Positions 42,612-52,661 of a stretch of DNA of 64,000 nt are shown here, in pieces; position 1 is the first letter of the stretch; every line of letters starts with the position of its first letter. The translations under genes and the position numbers were made by a program. This DNA comes from Nocardia niwae NBRC 108934 = DSM 45340 (GTDB taxonomy: Bacteria; Actinomycetota; Actinomycetes; Mycobacteriales; Mycobacteriaceae). A model generated the notes under the pieces. The model was not told the origin of the DNA and did no database searches. It saw only the letters and a program-made list of their open reading frames with translations. The stretch lies in contig NZ_BDCK01000015.1 in the NCBI RefSeq assembly GCF_001613465.1, forward strand, positions 682,001-746,000, in the 5' to 3' direction.

Positions 42612-44666
42612 ATGAATCTACACGAGCAGAGCCGGGCAGCGTGGGTGGAGCAGATCCAGGCCGCGGGCCGGCGTTACCTCCAAACCGAGACCAAGCGTGA
42701 GGACATCGAGCACCTTCGCAAAGTCAAGGACAGCAGCGTTGTCGACTCGGCGGAACAGATCAGCGCTCGAGCACAGCGGCTGGCCGCCGGTGGCGACGTA
42801 CCGATCGAAGCCATCATCGCGGTCGGCCGCACGGAGCCCGCGGACCGGATCAGCACCCTGGAGCGGATGATCGGGGCCAGCAACGAGCTGCAACCGGCCA
42901 ACTTCCTCGCCCGTGGCGCTCGCACCGCCGGTGCGGTCGCGCGCATCTCCCAGGTACGCAACGGACGTGAGATCCCGATGGGCACCGGATTCCTGGTCTC
43001 GCCCAGGCTGCTGCTGACCAACAACCACGTCCTGCCCGACGAGGACTCCGTCCGGCAGGTCGTCGTGGAATTCGGCGCCGAGACGACGATCGACAACACT
43101 CCCGGTCGCCCGCGGCAATTCCGTCTCGACCCCGGCTTCTTCGTCACCGACGAGCACCTGGACTTCACCCTCGTGCTCGTGCGGCCCGATGCCGACGGCA
43201 AGCCGGCCGGGGACGTCGTCGGCTGGTGGAATCACCTGATCGCCGACCAAGGCAAGATCGTCATCGGCGAGGCGATGAACATCATCGGCCACCCCATGGG
43301 CCGGCTCAAGGAAATCGGAATCCGCAAGAACCAGCTCGATCTGCAGCTGGATCACTTCCTGCATTACTCGACCGACACCGAGCCGGGAAACTCCGGGTCT
43401 CCGGTCTTCAACGACCAGTGGGAGGTCGTCGCGCTGCACCATTCCGGCGTCCCGCGCGCCGACGGGCAAGGACGGACGCTGCGGCGCGACGGCACCGTGT
43501 GGCACCGCGACGACGGCGACGACGCGATCGCCTGGATCGCCAACGAGGGTGTGCGCATCAGCGTGATTCTCGCGCATCTGGCCGCACTGCCGCTCCCGGC
43601 TCGCCACCGCGAACTGCTCGCCGAACTCGGCCCCGCCTCCGGGCTCACCGGCGTTTCGGCCGCTCCGGTGACTCCCTCCGAGCCTCGCGTCGAGCAGGCG
43701 GGCGCCACGATGCCGCGCGAGAGCACGGGATTCCTCCGCGGAGTAGTCGCGCGACCGGGCGCGTTCGGCGGTACGAGTCACCTGCTCTTCCTGCACGGCC
43801 GAAGCCAGCAGGGCCACGACCCGGAGGTGCTGCGGCGGGAGTGGACCGCGGGGCTCAACAAGGGTCTGACCCTAGCCGGGATCAACCCGATCGACCCCGC
43901 CGACGCCTACTTCCCCTTCTACGGTGACCGGCTGGCAACGTTGCTGCAAACCCGGGAGGCAGCTGTCGTCGACCCCGAGACCATGGCCGTCGACCGCGCC
44001 GAGGCCATGGCGCCGGCGACAGCGCAGGGCCGTCGCGTGTACGAGGAACTCCTGCAGGGAGCGGCCGAGGACGCCGGAATGCCGGTGAACCAGGAGCCCG
44101 TGGCAGAAGAAGGACTCGGGTCGTTCGGCAGCGCGCTCGTAGGCAAACTGCAGCGGCAGCTCAGCTGGATCGCCGCTCGCTGCGACGTGGACGACATCAT
44201 CATCGCGCAGGTCTTCCGGGACGTCGCCACCTACCTCACCGACGAGCGGATCCGGCAGGACGTGCTCGCCTGTGTGCTCGAGACCGTGCCTCCCGCGGGG
44301 CGGCTGGTACTGGTCAGCCACAGCCTGGGGACCGTCGTCGCGATGGATCTGCTCACCCGGCTCGCCCCTGAACTCGACGTCGCCGTGCTGGTCACCGCCG
44401 GAAGCCCACTGGGTCTGGACGCGGTCCACGACAAACTCCTGGTGCGTGGCCCGCACCGGCCCGAACGCGTCCGCAACTGGACCAATACGTGGGCCGCCGT
44501 CGACCCGATCGCGATCGGATGCCCGTTGCGTGACACCTGGCAGGGACAGCTCCAGGAGTTCCCCGTGGACAACCCCAAAGACCGTCCGCACAGCATCGCC
44601 GAATACCTGGGCCACCCCGCTGTCGCCAAGGTCGTGCACGAGGGCCTCGCGTCCGCGCCGATCTGA
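42612..44666 (+). CDS. Trypsin-like protease fused to alpha/beta hydrolase
   Basis: A 684-residue three-part protein with no signal peptide. The N-terminal about 110 residues are helical and may be an effector-associated adaptor. A trypsin-like serine protease follows: GTGFLVSPRLLLTNNHV with H139, D184 in HLDFTLV, and S261 in GNSGSP. From about residue 390 there is an alpha/beta hydrolase with LLFLHGRS and nucleophile S571 in SHSLG. Cytosolic protease/lipase-like fusions of this kind occur in actinobacterial conflict or signalling systems. ATG 42612 starts MNLHEQSRAAW. Role unknown. Confidence 0.8.
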   Translation: MNLHEQSRAAWVEQIQAAGRRYLQTETKREDIEHLRKVKDSSVVDSAEQISARAQRLAAGGDVPIEAIIAVGRTEPADRISTLERMIGASNELQPANFLARGARTAGAVARISQVRNGREIPMGTGFLVSPRLLLTNNHVLPDEDSVRQVVVEFGAETTIDNTPGRPRQFRLDPGFFVTDEHLDFTLVLVRPDADGKPAGDVVGWWNHLIADQGKIVIGEAMNIIGHPMGRLKEIGIRKNQLDLQLDHFLHYSTDTEPGNSGSPVFNDQWEVVALHHSGVPRADGQGRTLRRDGTVWHRDDGDDAIAWIANEGVRISVILAHLAALPLPARHRELLAELGPASGLTGVSAAPVTPSEPRVEQAGATMPRESTGFLRGVVARPGAFGGTSHLLFLHGRSQQGHDPEVLRREWTAGLNKGLTLAGINPIDPADAYFPFYGDRLATLLQTREAAVVDPETMAVDRAEAMAPATAQGRRVYEELLQGAAEDAGMPVNQEPVAEEGLGSFGSALVGKLQRQLSWIAARCDVDDIIIAQVFRDVATYLTDERIRQDVLACVLETVPPAGRLVLVSHSLGTVVAMDLLTRLAPELDVAVLVTAGSPLGLDAVHDKLLVRGPHRPERVRNWTNTWAAVDPIAIGCPLRDTWQGQLQEFPVDNPKDRPHSIAEYLGHPAVAKVVHEGLASAPI

Positions 44667-44786
44667 CCGTCCGCGACCGCTGACCCCGCATGATCGGGCG
44701 CGACGGGGCCACCCACGCCGGTAGTATCGGGCTTGGTGGTTCCCCTCGGCCGTCGTTCGGCCGGGCAGCGGCCACGGGAGTGGGAT

Positions 44787-47690
44787 ATGAGCGCGCGCGA
44801 CGGCCCCAGCCTGCGGCGGTTGCATCGCAGCACCAGGGTGCTGGTGATCGCCGCCACGGTATTCGTTGCGTCTTTGCTGATCGTCCCCAGGCTGATCAGA
44901 GCCTATGTCGGCTGGCTGTGGTTCGGAGAAGTCGGATTCCGCGGTGTCTGGCTGACTGTGCTGCTCACCCGGCTGTCGCTGTTCCTCGTCATCGCACTCG
45001 TCGTCGGTGGCGTTCTCTTCGCCGCGATGTGGCTCGCCTTCCGGTTCCGCCCGCTGTTCGTGCCGGAGTCCGAGGAAGAAGACAGCCTCCGGCCGTATCG
45101 GGCCTTGGTGGTCCGGTGGCCGCTGCGGTTCGGTCTCGGCATCGCCGCCGCGGTGGGGCTCATCTGCGGCCTCGCCGCGCAGTCGAGCTGGATGACAGTC
45201 CAGCTGTTTCTCCACGGCGGGTCCTTCGGTGTGCCGGATCCGCAGTTCGGGCACGATGTCGGGTTCTATGTCTTCGACCTGCCGTTCTACCGCTTCGTCG
45301 TCAACTGGCTGTTCATCGCCGTCGTCCTCGCCTTCGTCGCCGGACTGGTGACCCACTACCTGCTCGGCGGGCTGCGACTGTCCAGGAAAGCGGGCGGGCT
45401 CACCCACGCGGCCCGCGTCCAGCTCGCGGTCTTCGCCGGCGCGTTCATCCTCTTGAAGGCGATCGCCTACTGGCTCGACCGGTATTCGCTGCTTTCCAGC
45501 CGCAGCAAGGAACCGACCTTCGCGGGCCCCGGCTACACCGACATCAACGCGGTGCTTCCCGCTCGCCTGATCCTCTTCGCGATCGCCCTCATCTGCGCTG
45601 CGGCGGTCTTCGCCGCCGTCGTCGTACGCGACCTGCGGATACCGGCGATGGCCGCCGCCCTTCTGCTGCTGTCGTCGATCCTGGTCGGCGCCGTCTGGCC
45701 GTTGGCCGTCGAGCAGTTCTCCGTCCGGCCGAACGCCGCCGACATGGAGCGCGTGTACATCGAACGCAACATCGCGGCCACCCGGCAGGCGTACGGGATC
45801 GGCGGAGATCGGGTCGAGTACCAGCCCTATTCCGGCGTCGGCAGCAAGCCGCCGTCGGAGGTTCCCGCGGATGTCACCACGCTCGCCGACGTCCGCCTGC
45901 TGGACCCGAACGTGCTCTCCCGGACCTTCACCCAGCAGCAACAGCTGAAGAATTTCTACAGCTTCCCCCCGCATCTGGATCTGGATCGCTACCGCATCGG
46001 CGGGCAACTCCGCGACTACGTGGTCGCGGCCCGCGAGCTGACCCCGAGCGCACTGAGCGGCAACCAGCGCCACTGGGTCAATCGGCACACCGTCTACACG
46101 CACGGCAACGGATTCGTCGCGGCACCGGCCAACCGGGTGAACGCGGCGGTCCGCGAGGCCGCGGGAGATGCCGCCAGCAGCAACAGCGGGTACCCGATCT
46201 ACGCGGTCGGCGACATCGCCTCGCAAGCGTCCGGGCATCAAGTGATCCGAGTGGATCAGCCGCGGGTCTATTTCGGCGAAGTGATCGCCCACGCCAGCCC
46301 GGACTACGCCATCGTGGGCGGTGGCACCGAGCCCCGGGAGTACGACACCGACACCACCAAGTACACCTACACCGGCGCGGGCGGTGTCCCGATCGGGAAT
46401 TGGCTCGACCGCCTGGCCTTCGCCGTGACCTACACCGAACGCAACATCATCTTCTCGAAGGCTATCGGTCCCGAGTCGAAGATCATCTTCAATCGCGATC
46501 CGCGTCATCGGGTGGAACTCGTCGCCCCGTGGTTGACGACCGACAACAACCCTTACCCTGCGGTCGTGAACGGCCGCATCGTCTGGATCGTCGACGCGTA
46601 CACCGCGATCGACGGCTACCCTTACGCCAAGCGCAGTTCGCTGGAAGCCCTGGAGCCGGGCGACGACAGCCACCGCGGCTCCCCGGGACAGATTTCCTAC
46701 GTGCGCAACTCCATCAAGGCCACCGTCGACGCATACGACGGCACGGTGACTCTCTACCAGGTCGATCGGCACGATCCCGTCCTGGCGGCATGGATGAAGG
46801 TCTTCCCCGGCACGGTCGAACCCGAGGAATCGATCACCCCGGAGTTGCGCGCTCACTTCCGGTATCCGGAGGACTTGTTCACGATCCAGCGCGAGATGCT
46901 CGCCAAATATCACGTCGACGAACCGCGAGAGTTCTTCACCACCAACGCTTTCTGGTCGGTCCCCAGCGACCCCACCGTGGAAACCAACCCGCACCAACCC
47001 CCGTTCTACGTCCTTGTCGGCGATCAGGGCAGCGCCGAGCCCTCGTTCCGGCTGGCCAGCGCGATGGTCGGATACAACAGGGAATTCCTCTCCGCCTACG
47101 TCTCGGTCCGCTCCGATCCCGAGAACTACGGCAAGATCAGCGTGTTGCAGCTGCCCACCGACACGCTCACCCAAGGGCCGCAGCAGATCCAGAACTCGAT
47201 GATCTCCGACACCAGAGTGGCGTCCGAGCGGACGCTGCTGGAGCGCTCGAACCGGATCCAGTACGGCAACCTGCTCACTCTGCCGATCGCCGACGGTGGC
47301 GTTCTCTACGCCGAGCCGCTTTTCACCGAGCGCATCTCGACCGCACCGAACGCGTCGACGTTCCCGCAGCTGGCGCGGGTGCTGGTCAGCTACCGCGAGC
47401 CCGGCACCGGCGGCGTCCTCGTTGGCTACGCGCCCACCCTCGCCGAGGCGCTGGACCAGGTCTTCGGTCCGGGCACCGGCCGGTTCGCCACACCGCCCGG
47501 CGGCGGTCCCGGCGCGCCACTGCCTCCGGGTCAACAGCCCGCCGCGCCGCCCGCAGCGCAACCGCCCGCGCAGGCGGCGCCGCCCGATCGCGCGAAGATC
47601 GCCGAACTCAACGCGCAGATCGACGAAATCCGGGCCGCCCTGGAACGTCTGCAGAAGCAGTTGAACGAACTCGAGCGCAACGGTCGCTGA
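44787..47690 (+). CDS. UPF0182 family membrane protein
   Basis: A 967-residue membrane protein of the conserved actinobacterial UPF0182 (COG1615) family. About seven transmembrane helices occupy the first 310 residues. A large extracytoplasmic domain follows, and the end is a Pro/Ala/Gln-rich tail with a short coiled coil (KIAELNAQIDEIRAALERL). ATG 44787 has GGGAG upstream; a TAGTAT -10-like box lies at 44722-44727. The family has no established function, and length and layout are typical. Confidence 0.92.
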   Translation: MSARDGPSLRRLHRSTRVLVIAATVFVASLLIVPRLIRAYVGWLWFGEVGFRGVWLTVLLTRLSLFLVIALVVGGVLFAAMWLAFRFRPLFVPESEEEDSLRPYRALVVRWPLRFGLGIAAAVGLICGLAAQSSWMTVQLFLHGGSFGVPDPQFGHDVGFYVFDLPFYRFVVNWLFIAVVLAFVAGLVTHYLLGGLRLSRKAGGLTHAARVQLAVFAGAFILLKAIAYWLDRYSLLSSRSKEPTFAGPGYTDINAVLPARLILFAIALICAAAVFAAVVVRDLRIPAMAAALLLLSSILVGAVWPLAVEQFSVRPNAADMERVYIERNIAATRQAYGIGGDRVEYQPYSGVGSKPPSEVPADVTTLADVRLLDPNVLSRTFTQQQQLKNFYSFPPHLDLDRYRIGGQLRDYVVAARELTPSALSGNQRHWVNRHTVYTHGNGFVAAPANRVNAAVREAAGDAASSNSGYPIYAVGDIASQASGHQVIRVDQPRVYFGEVIAHASPDYAIVGGGTEPREYDTDTTKYTYTGAGGVPIGNWLDRLAFAVTYTERNIIFSKAIGPESKIIFNRDPRHRVELVAPWLTTDNNPYPAVVNGRIVWIVDAYTAIDGYPYAKRSSLEALEPGDDSHRGSPGQISYVRNSIKATVDAYDGTVTLYQVDRHDPVLAAWMKVFPGTVEPEESITPELRAHFRYPEDLFTIQREMLAKYHVDEPREFFTTNAFWSVPSDPTVETNPHQPPFYVLVGDQGSAEPSFRLASAMVGYNREFLSAYVSVRSDPENYGKISVLQLPTDTLTQGPQQIQNSMISDTRVASERTLLERSNRIQYGNLLTLPIADGGVLYAEPLFTERISTAPNASTFPQLARVLVSYREPGTGGVLVGYAPTLAEALDQVFGPGTGRFATPPGGGPGAPLPPGQQPAAPPAAQPPAQAAPPDRAKIAELNAQIDEIRAALERLQKQLNELERNGR

Positions 47691-47707
47691 CGCTCGCGTT
47701 TCCCGAC

Positions 47708-48289
47708 CTACTCCGATTCGGTTGCGGCCGAAGAACCTTCGATTGCCGGGGCGGGCTGCGCGTCCGGCAGGTGAACGAGGACCAGGCCGACGCCGGCGAT
47801 CAGGAAGTTCTGCAGCGCGGCCGACGACGCGTTCACATCGTCGTTGGCCCACATGCGGAACCATTCGCCGCCGATGGTCAGGAACCCGCCCGCGAACAGC
47901 AGCACCGCCATCGTCCAGCCCAGGCTCGACAGTTTCGCGGCTACGTCCAGACCGGCTCGGATCCGGCGCGGCCGTCCGCTCAGCTCCCGCACCCACGCGG
48001 CCCCCGCGGCCAGCAGCACGAAGGCGATCAGGAACTCCCAGATCACCACCAGGATGTAGGCGACGAGCGCGACATTGCCGTTGGTGATCGCGCGCCAGTC
48101 CGTGCCCGGGTTGTGGATCGTGGCCTTCATCGACAGCACGGCCGCCACCCCGTTGCGGTTGGTGTCGGTGTCCACGCAGTTGGTGAACGCGACCAACAGG
48201 TAGTAGAAGCCGGTGATGGTGGCCAGCGTCGCCACCGCCATGCGCCGGCTGCCCACCACATCGAGAACCTCTGCGCCGCTGCGCGTCAT
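47708..48289 (-). CDS. DUF2165 small integral membrane protein
   Basis: A 193-residue protein with four likely transmembrane helices (TLATITGFYYLLVAF, VALVAYILVVIWEFLIAF, WTMAVLLFAGGFLTIG, FLIAGVGLVLVHL) and conserved NCVDTDTNR and GGEWF motifs, matching DUF2165. Function unknown. AGGTAGG precedes ATG 48289. It converges with the UPF0182 gene, 17 bp apart. Confidence 0.85.
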   Translation of the reverse strand: MTRSGAEVLDVVGSRRMAVATLATITGFYYLLVAFTNCVDTDTNRNGVAAVLSMKATIHNPGTDWRAITNGNVALVAYILVVIWEFLIAFVLLAAGAAWVRELSGRPRRIRAGLDVAAKLSSLGWTMAVLLFAGGFLTIGGEWFRMWANDDVNASSAALQNFLIAGVGLVLVHLPDAQPAPAIEGSSAATESE

Positions 48290-48627
48290 CTGGCCTACCT
48301 CGGGTCGACTGGCATGAATGTCCGGACTTGACGGCGTCGACGATCATATCGGCGCGAGGCGCGCGGCCCTCCCCACGGCGGGGGAGCCGGACGCGGTGGC
48401 GATGCGTCGAGAACCGCTCTGTCCCAAGCCGTTCCGCTCTCCATGCGGCTGGTCGGCCCTCGATGTCCAGGCACCGTCCTGCGGTGAAGATGCGCCCGGA
48501 TCGACTACGAGCTATCGGCCGGGAAACGCGGCGACTGCGCCACCCGGAACGGTGACGCAGTCGCATGCTGTGGGGTCGAAAGCCTCAGCGGGGGTACCGG
48601 AGGTTCGATCCCACCGAGCGGTTTGCT
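48290..48627. other. Intergenic stretch, no gene seen
   Basis: The 338-bp gap between the DUF2165 start and the msrA stop has no convincing coding frame. A tRNA T-loop-like string near 48601 is not part of a foldable tRNA. Nothing else is visible. Confidence 0.5.
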
Positions 48628-49143
48628 CTACTGCGCGGTGGTCTGCCGTTTCGGCAGCTTCCACCCCGGCCGCGGGAAGTGGCAGGTGTAGCCGTCCGGG
48701 TAGCGCAGCAGGTAGTCCTGATGCTCCGGCTCGGCCTCCCAGAACTCGCTCGCGGGGGTCACCTCGGTGACCACCTTGCCGGGCCACAGGCCCGAGGCGT
48801 CCACATCGGCGATGGTGTCCGAAGCGATCCGCTTCTGGTCGTCATCGAGATAGAAGATCGCCGAACGGTAACTGGTCCCGAGGTCGTTGCCTTGGCGGTC
48901 CTTCGTCGTCGGATCGTGGATCTGGAAGAAGAACTCCAGCAGCTCCCGGTAGTCCGTCCCCGCCGGGTCGTAGACGATCTCCACGGCCTCGGCATGGCCC
49001 GGGTGGTTGCGGTAGGTGGGATGGTCGTTGCGTCCACCGGTGTAGCCGACGCGCGTCGACACCACTCCTGGCTGCTTGCGGATCAAGTCCTGCATGCCCC
49101 AGAAGCATCCACCGGCCAGAATCGCCTTCCGCGTGTCGGTCAC
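48628..49143 (-). CDS. msrA: Peptide methionine (S)-S-oxide reductase
   Basis: A 171-residue cytosolic repair enzyme reducing S-methionine sulfoxide. The catalytic motif GGCFWG holds C13, and [18 protein letters not shown] and EPEHQDYL are classic MsrA blocks. The GTG start at 49143 overlaps the msrB stop (GTGA), so the two reductases are coupled and together repair both sulfoxide diastereomers. Confidence 0.96.
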   Translation of the reverse strand: MTDTRKAILAGGCFWGMQDLIRKQPGVVSTRVGYTGGRNDHPTYRNHPGHAEAVEIVYDPAGTDYRELLEFFFQIHDPTTKDRQGNDLGTSYRSAIFYLDDDQKRIASDTIADVDASGLWPGKVVTEVTPASEFWEAEPEHQDYLLRYPDGYTCHFPRPGWKLPKRQTTAQ

Positions 49144-49595
49144 GCCTCCTCCTTCGCGAAGAGAGTCCTGTACTGTCCGTAGCCTTCCGCCTCGAGGTCG
49201 TCGAGGTGGATGAACCGCAGCGCTGTCGAATTGATGCAGTACCGCAAGCCGCCCGCCGCGCGGGGGCCGTCGGTGAACACATGCCCGAGATGGCTGTCAC
49301 CGTAGGCCGAACGCACCTCGGTCCGGACCATCAGATGACTGAAGTCCCGTTTCTCCACCACGTGCCCGGCATCGATCGGCTTGGTGAAGCTCGGCCATCC
49401 GGATCCGCTGTCGAACTTGTCGACCGAAGCGAACAACGGCTCACCGGAGACCACATCCACATAGATGCCCGGCTCGTGGTTGTCCCAGTACTCGCCGGTG
49501 AACGGCCGCTCGGTCCCGTTCTCCTGAGTGACGTGGTACTGCTCAGGGGACAAGGCGGCGACCACCGCGGGATTCCGGTTGTACTCCCGTGCCAC
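49140..49595 (-). CDS. msrB: Peptide methionine (R)-S-oxide reductase
   Basis: A 151-residue MsrB with [21 protein letters not shown] and the catalytic cysteine in [11 protein letters not shown]. The usual zinc CxxC pairs are absent, as in the zinc-free MsrB subgroup. GTG 49595 follows GAGGAGGT; an out-of-frame ATG overlaps it. It is the first gene of the msrB-msrA pair. Confidence 0.95.
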   Translation of the reverse strand: MAREYNRNPAVVAALSPEQYHVTQENGTERPFTGEYWDNHEPGIYVDVVSGEPLFASVDKFDSGSGWPSFTKPIDAGHVVEKRDFSHLMVRTEVRSAYGDSHLGHVFTDGPRAAGGLRYCINSTALRFIHLDDLEAEGYGQYRTLFAKEEA

Positions 49596-49708
49596 ATGAC
49601 CTCCTCGTATCAGCCCCAGGTACAACCCGCGCGCCCGGCCGGAAAATCCCGGCGAGCCGGGCGTCACACTCCGTTCCGCCCGACCGCCCCACCGTTCCCG
49701 GATTCCCG

Positions 49709-50869
49709 CTACGCCGTGGGGCTCGCGGCTGCTGCCGCAGCGGCAGGAACCGTGCTTTCCGCCGCCTTTCTGCGCGGCACCGTGAACACGGCGAGCACGC
49801 AGAAGATCGCGACAACGAAGCAGGCGAGGGTGTACCAGAGATTGCCGATCGGGTCTCCTTCGCTGGTCACCCCATCGACGGCGCCGAAGAACTCGGGCAA
49901 CGCGGTCACCCAGAGCAAAGCCATCACGCACAGGTACACCACGCTGTAGATACGGATGAAGTCGTTTCTATAGGGCACTGCGTCCGCCGCGTCGCGCCGT
50001 AGCCGCAGCCATTGACGGCAGAGGACGAAGACGGCGACGACGGTGACGACGACCAGTTCGGCGGCGTAGAGGCTGCCGCGCACCGCCGTGCTTCCCATGC
50101 CGAACACCGTCGCGGGAAGGGGCAGCACGGCGGTCCCCAGCGACGCGAGTACGCCGATGACGATCGTGCGCCCGATCAACTCCCGTCCGGAGAAGGCTCG
50201 CCCTCGCTCGACATGACGGCCGACGAACAATTGCACGCAGAACGCGAGGGACATCGGCCACAGGGCGGCGAAGACGACCACGCTCGGGAGCGGCACCGAA
50301 TCGAACATCGGCTGATTCATCGGGTTGTCGGTCGACCATTCCCACCAGCGCAGCTGCGGGCCGAGATGGTCGAAGATCTCATAGAAGGCATGGTGGACGA
50401 AGCCCACGCAAGCGGAACCGACGAGAACTCCGTACTGTCGGAAGACCCCGAGCATCCGGACGATCTCGAATGCCAGTGTCGCCATGAACGGATAGATCGC
50501 GACGATGTAGAGCGGTAATCGGCCCCAGAGGAATTCCACGGTGAACAAGTTGTGCGCGAACATCGTGTCGACGTGCGCATCGATACCGAACGCCGCGGGA
50601 AAGTACAGCGGCGGCTCGATGATGAACAGGTACGCGGTCGCGCCGAACCAGAGCACCAGATTGGTGGGATCGCCGTGGCGGCGCAATCGCAAGATCGCGT
50701 AGACGAGCGCGAGTATCGCGCCCAGGACGATGGTGAACTCGAGGACGGGCAGCGTCCAGTTCTCCAACGCGAACGGGTTCCGTATCCCGACCGGTCCGCC
50801 TGCCTCCTCGCACGAGAAGCCGAGTGCCGTCGCGAGCCGGTCGAAGGTGGGTGCGCAATGATCAGCCAT
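49709..50869 (-). CDS. Multi-pass membrane protein paired with diiron-like protein
   Basis: A 386-residue membrane protein with about eight hydrophobic helices and several histidines on or near them ([22 protein letters not shown]). I do not recognise an assigned function. It begins 11 bp after the PF10118-type gene and is surely cotranscribed with it. The two probably form a functional pair, for example a membrane partner of a diiron enzyme (inference). The C-terminal tail is alanine-rich. Confidence 0.75.
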   Translation of the reverse strand: MADHCAPTFDRLATALGFSCEEAGGPVGIRNPFALENWTLPVLEFTIVLGAILALVYAILRLRRHGDPTNLVLWFGATAYLFIIEPPLYFPAAFGIDAHVDTMFAHNLFTVEFLWGRLPLYIVAIYPFMATLAFEIVRMLGVFRQYGVLVGSACVGFVHHAFYEIFDHLGPQLRWWEWSTDNPMNQPMFDSVPLPSVVVFAALWPMSLAFCVQLFVGRHVERGRAFSGRELIGRTIVIGVLASLGTAVLPLPATVFGMGSTAVRGSLYAAELVVVTVVAVFVLCRQWLRLRRDAADAVPYRNDFIRIYSVVYLCVMALLWVTALPEFFGAVDGVTSEGDPIGNLWYTLACFVVAIFCVLAVFTVPRRKAAESTVPAAAAAAASPTA

Positions 50870-50880
50870 CGGTCCGGCTC

Positions 50881-51807
50881 CTAGGGTGCGACCGCGTCGG
50901 CGGTGTACCAGTGCGAGACGTCGTAGCCTGCCTCGTAGCGCTCGAACCAGACGTCGGCGAGCGCGGGCAGCTTCTCGTGGTCCGGGTTGTGTTTCGGCAA
51001 CTGGCTGCGGATGATGCCCGCCAGCGCGACGAGTTGCTCGCCGAGCGGGAGATGGTCGAACGCACGCGGCATCGGGCCATTGTCCTCCGCGTGCAGGAAC
51101 GGCAGCCACTTGCGCAGCTTCTGTCCGCGCCGGTAATTCGCGAACATCGATAGCGCGTCGACTTTCCGCTCCTCCAGCGGCACATGCTTGTTGAATCCCA
51201 CGCAGGCCAACCGGATGACCTTCAACACGTGACGGAAGATCGACGGCGCCATGCGCATGCGGTACACGTCGCTGCCGACGACGGAGTCGAAGATGATCAG
51301 CGCGGAACTGCGGTGTTCGACCTCTTCGACGAAGTGCCAGATGAACAGCGAGGCCACCCGGTCGTCTCCCGGCCGGAACAGGGTCGCGTCGTTGTCCAGC
51401 ATCAGTTTGAACACCGGGGTGAAGGTCGCCTCCAGATCGGCGGTATAGGCGAGCCGGTATTCGACCGAGGTGTTCACGGTGAGGCGGTCGAATTCCGCGA
51501 TCACTTCGTTGAGCGTCTCTTGTAGCCCCGGATAGCGCCTGATCAGGGCGTTGGCGTGCTGGCGGTGGGCGGTGGAGTGCTGACCCTCCTGGCGCACGAA
51601 GGCGTCGGCTTCTTCGGCGACCTCCGGATCGGTGATCAGGGGCATGGCCTCGCGGATCATGTTGACGATCATCTTCTCGAAGCCGATCGCCAGGAGGGAC
51701 ACCGCGTTGGCCATGGACGAGAAGGCCGGATTCTCTTCGTTCCACAAGAAGGGCACGTCGTAATCCGCGAATGCGAAGCGCATCTTCCGGACTTGCAGAT
51801 CGGTCAC
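50881..51807 (-). CDS. PF10118-type protein, likely diiron ferritin-like
   Basis: A 308-residue second member of the 'metal-dependent hydrolase' family. It shows the same ligand layout as the 3468 protein: E44, E74-x2-H77, E126 and E162-x2-H165 in HFVEEVEHRS. GTG 51807 follows GAGG; ATG 51783, eight codons on, is an alternative. It is transcribed divergently from a TetR gene across a gap with an 11-bp inverted repeat. Unlike the first copy it is followed by a membrane protein and not by a reductase. The diiron reading is inference from residue pattern. Confidence 0.78.
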   Translation of the reverse strand: MTDLQVRKMRFAFADYDVPFLWNEENPAFSSMANAVSLLAIGFEKMIVNMIREAMPLITDPEVAEEADAFVRQEGQHSTAHRQHANALIRRYPGLQETLNEVIAEFDRLTVNTSVEYRLAYTADLEATFTPVFKLMLDNDATLFRPGDDRVASLFIWHFVEEVEHRSSALIIFDSVVGSDVYRMRMAPSIFRHVLKVIRLACVGFNKHVPLEERKVDALSMFANYRRGQKLRKWLPFLHAEDNGPMPRAFDHLPLGEQLVALAGIIRSQLPKHNPDHEKLPALADVWFERYEAGYDVSHWYTADAVAP

Positions 51808-51880
51808 GTGGCTATACCTCGACTTTCGGAAATGAACCGGTCCGGCGGCACCGCGCGGATGCGCCGAGCTTCGGTGGAGC

Positions 51881-51914
51881 TGATCATACACACAATGGTT
51901 CGAGTGTATGATCA
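51881..51914. promoter_or_regulatory. TetR operator, 11-bp inverted repeat
   Basis: TGATCATACAC (51881-51891) and GTGTATGATCA (51904-51914) are perfect inverted copies with a 12-bp spacer, in an AT-rich island of the divergent gap. They lie 74 bp before the PF10118-type gene and 127 bp before TetR. Confidence 0.65.
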
Positions 51915-52040
51915 AAATCGACGCGCCGACCCCGAGCCGCGAACGCCCTGTGATACGGTCGAGCCCTTGATCCGGATGGTCGGCGGGCTTGCCATCCAGG
52001 CAGTTCGCAGACGACGGGCGTCGAGTCGAGGAAGCGGGCA

Positions 52041-52661
52041 GTGGCAGGAAGGCGCGGGTGGGGCGGGAGTCCACCGAAGGACGACGAGGAAGCTTCTCGC
52101 CGGATCGTCGCCGCCGCCGTCGAGCTGATCGGGCAGACGGGTTCGGAGATCAGCATCGCCGATGTCGCGGAGTCGCTGGGGGTCATCCGTCAGACGGTCT
52201 ATCGATACTTTCCCAGTGCGGACGCGCTGATGACGGCCGCGGCGATGGCGTCGGTCGACGGTTTTCTCGATCGGCTCACCCGGCATGTCAGCGGGATCGA
52301 GGAGGCGGTGGAAGCGATGACCGAGGGCGTGGTGTACACCCTGGCCGAGGTGCGCCGCACACCTCATCTCGGCATCTTGCTGTCGAGCACCTACTCGAAC
52401 GTGCATCCGGAGAGCCTGACCTCCGAGGAGGCGCAGGCCTTCGGGATGACGATGATCAAACGCTTCGACGTCGATTGGGCCCGCTACGGGTACGACGACG
52501 AGTCGCTGCACGAGCTCGTCGAATACGTGCTGCGTACGATGCAGTCGTTCTTCATCTCCCCGGGCAATCCGCCGCGCGGCGAGAACGATTTGCGGCGCTA
52601 TCTACGACGGTGGATGGGCGCCGCGATCGTCGCTCAGGTGAAGCCGTCGGCGAGCGTCTAG
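52041..52661 (+). CDS. TetR family transcriptional regulator
   Basis: A 206-residue regulator from GTG 52041. The helix-turn-helix is at about 20-62 (ISIADVAESLGVIRQTVYRYFPSADAL), followed by a helical ligand domain. It is divergent from the diiron-like/membrane-protein operon, repeating the TetR/PF10118 arrangement at 3468-5090. The 11-bp inverted repeat between them is its probable operator. Confidence 0.9.
   Translation: MAGRRGWGGSPPKDDEEASRRIVAAAVELIGQTGSEISIADVAESLGVIRQTVYRYFPSADALMTAAAMASVDGFLDRLTRHVSGIEEAVEAMTEGVVYTLAEVRRTPHLGILLSSTYSNVHPESLTSEEAQAFGMTMIKRFDVDWARYGYDDESLHELVEYVLRTMQSFFISPGNPPRGENDLRRYLRRWMGAAIVAQVKPSASV

Noticed and set aside
43872..48566. A 1564-codon open frame on the minus strand
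   Set aside because: It runs antisense to the protease-hydrolase fusion and UPF0182 genes, both of which have clear family motifs. The translation is arginine/glycine/aspartate-rich low-complexity sequence, as expected from high-GC codon bias.
48590..48620. GGTTCGATCC string resembling a tRNA T-loop
   Set aside because: The flanking bases do not pair as a T-stem without a mismatch, and no acceptor, D or anticodon arms can be placed upstream.
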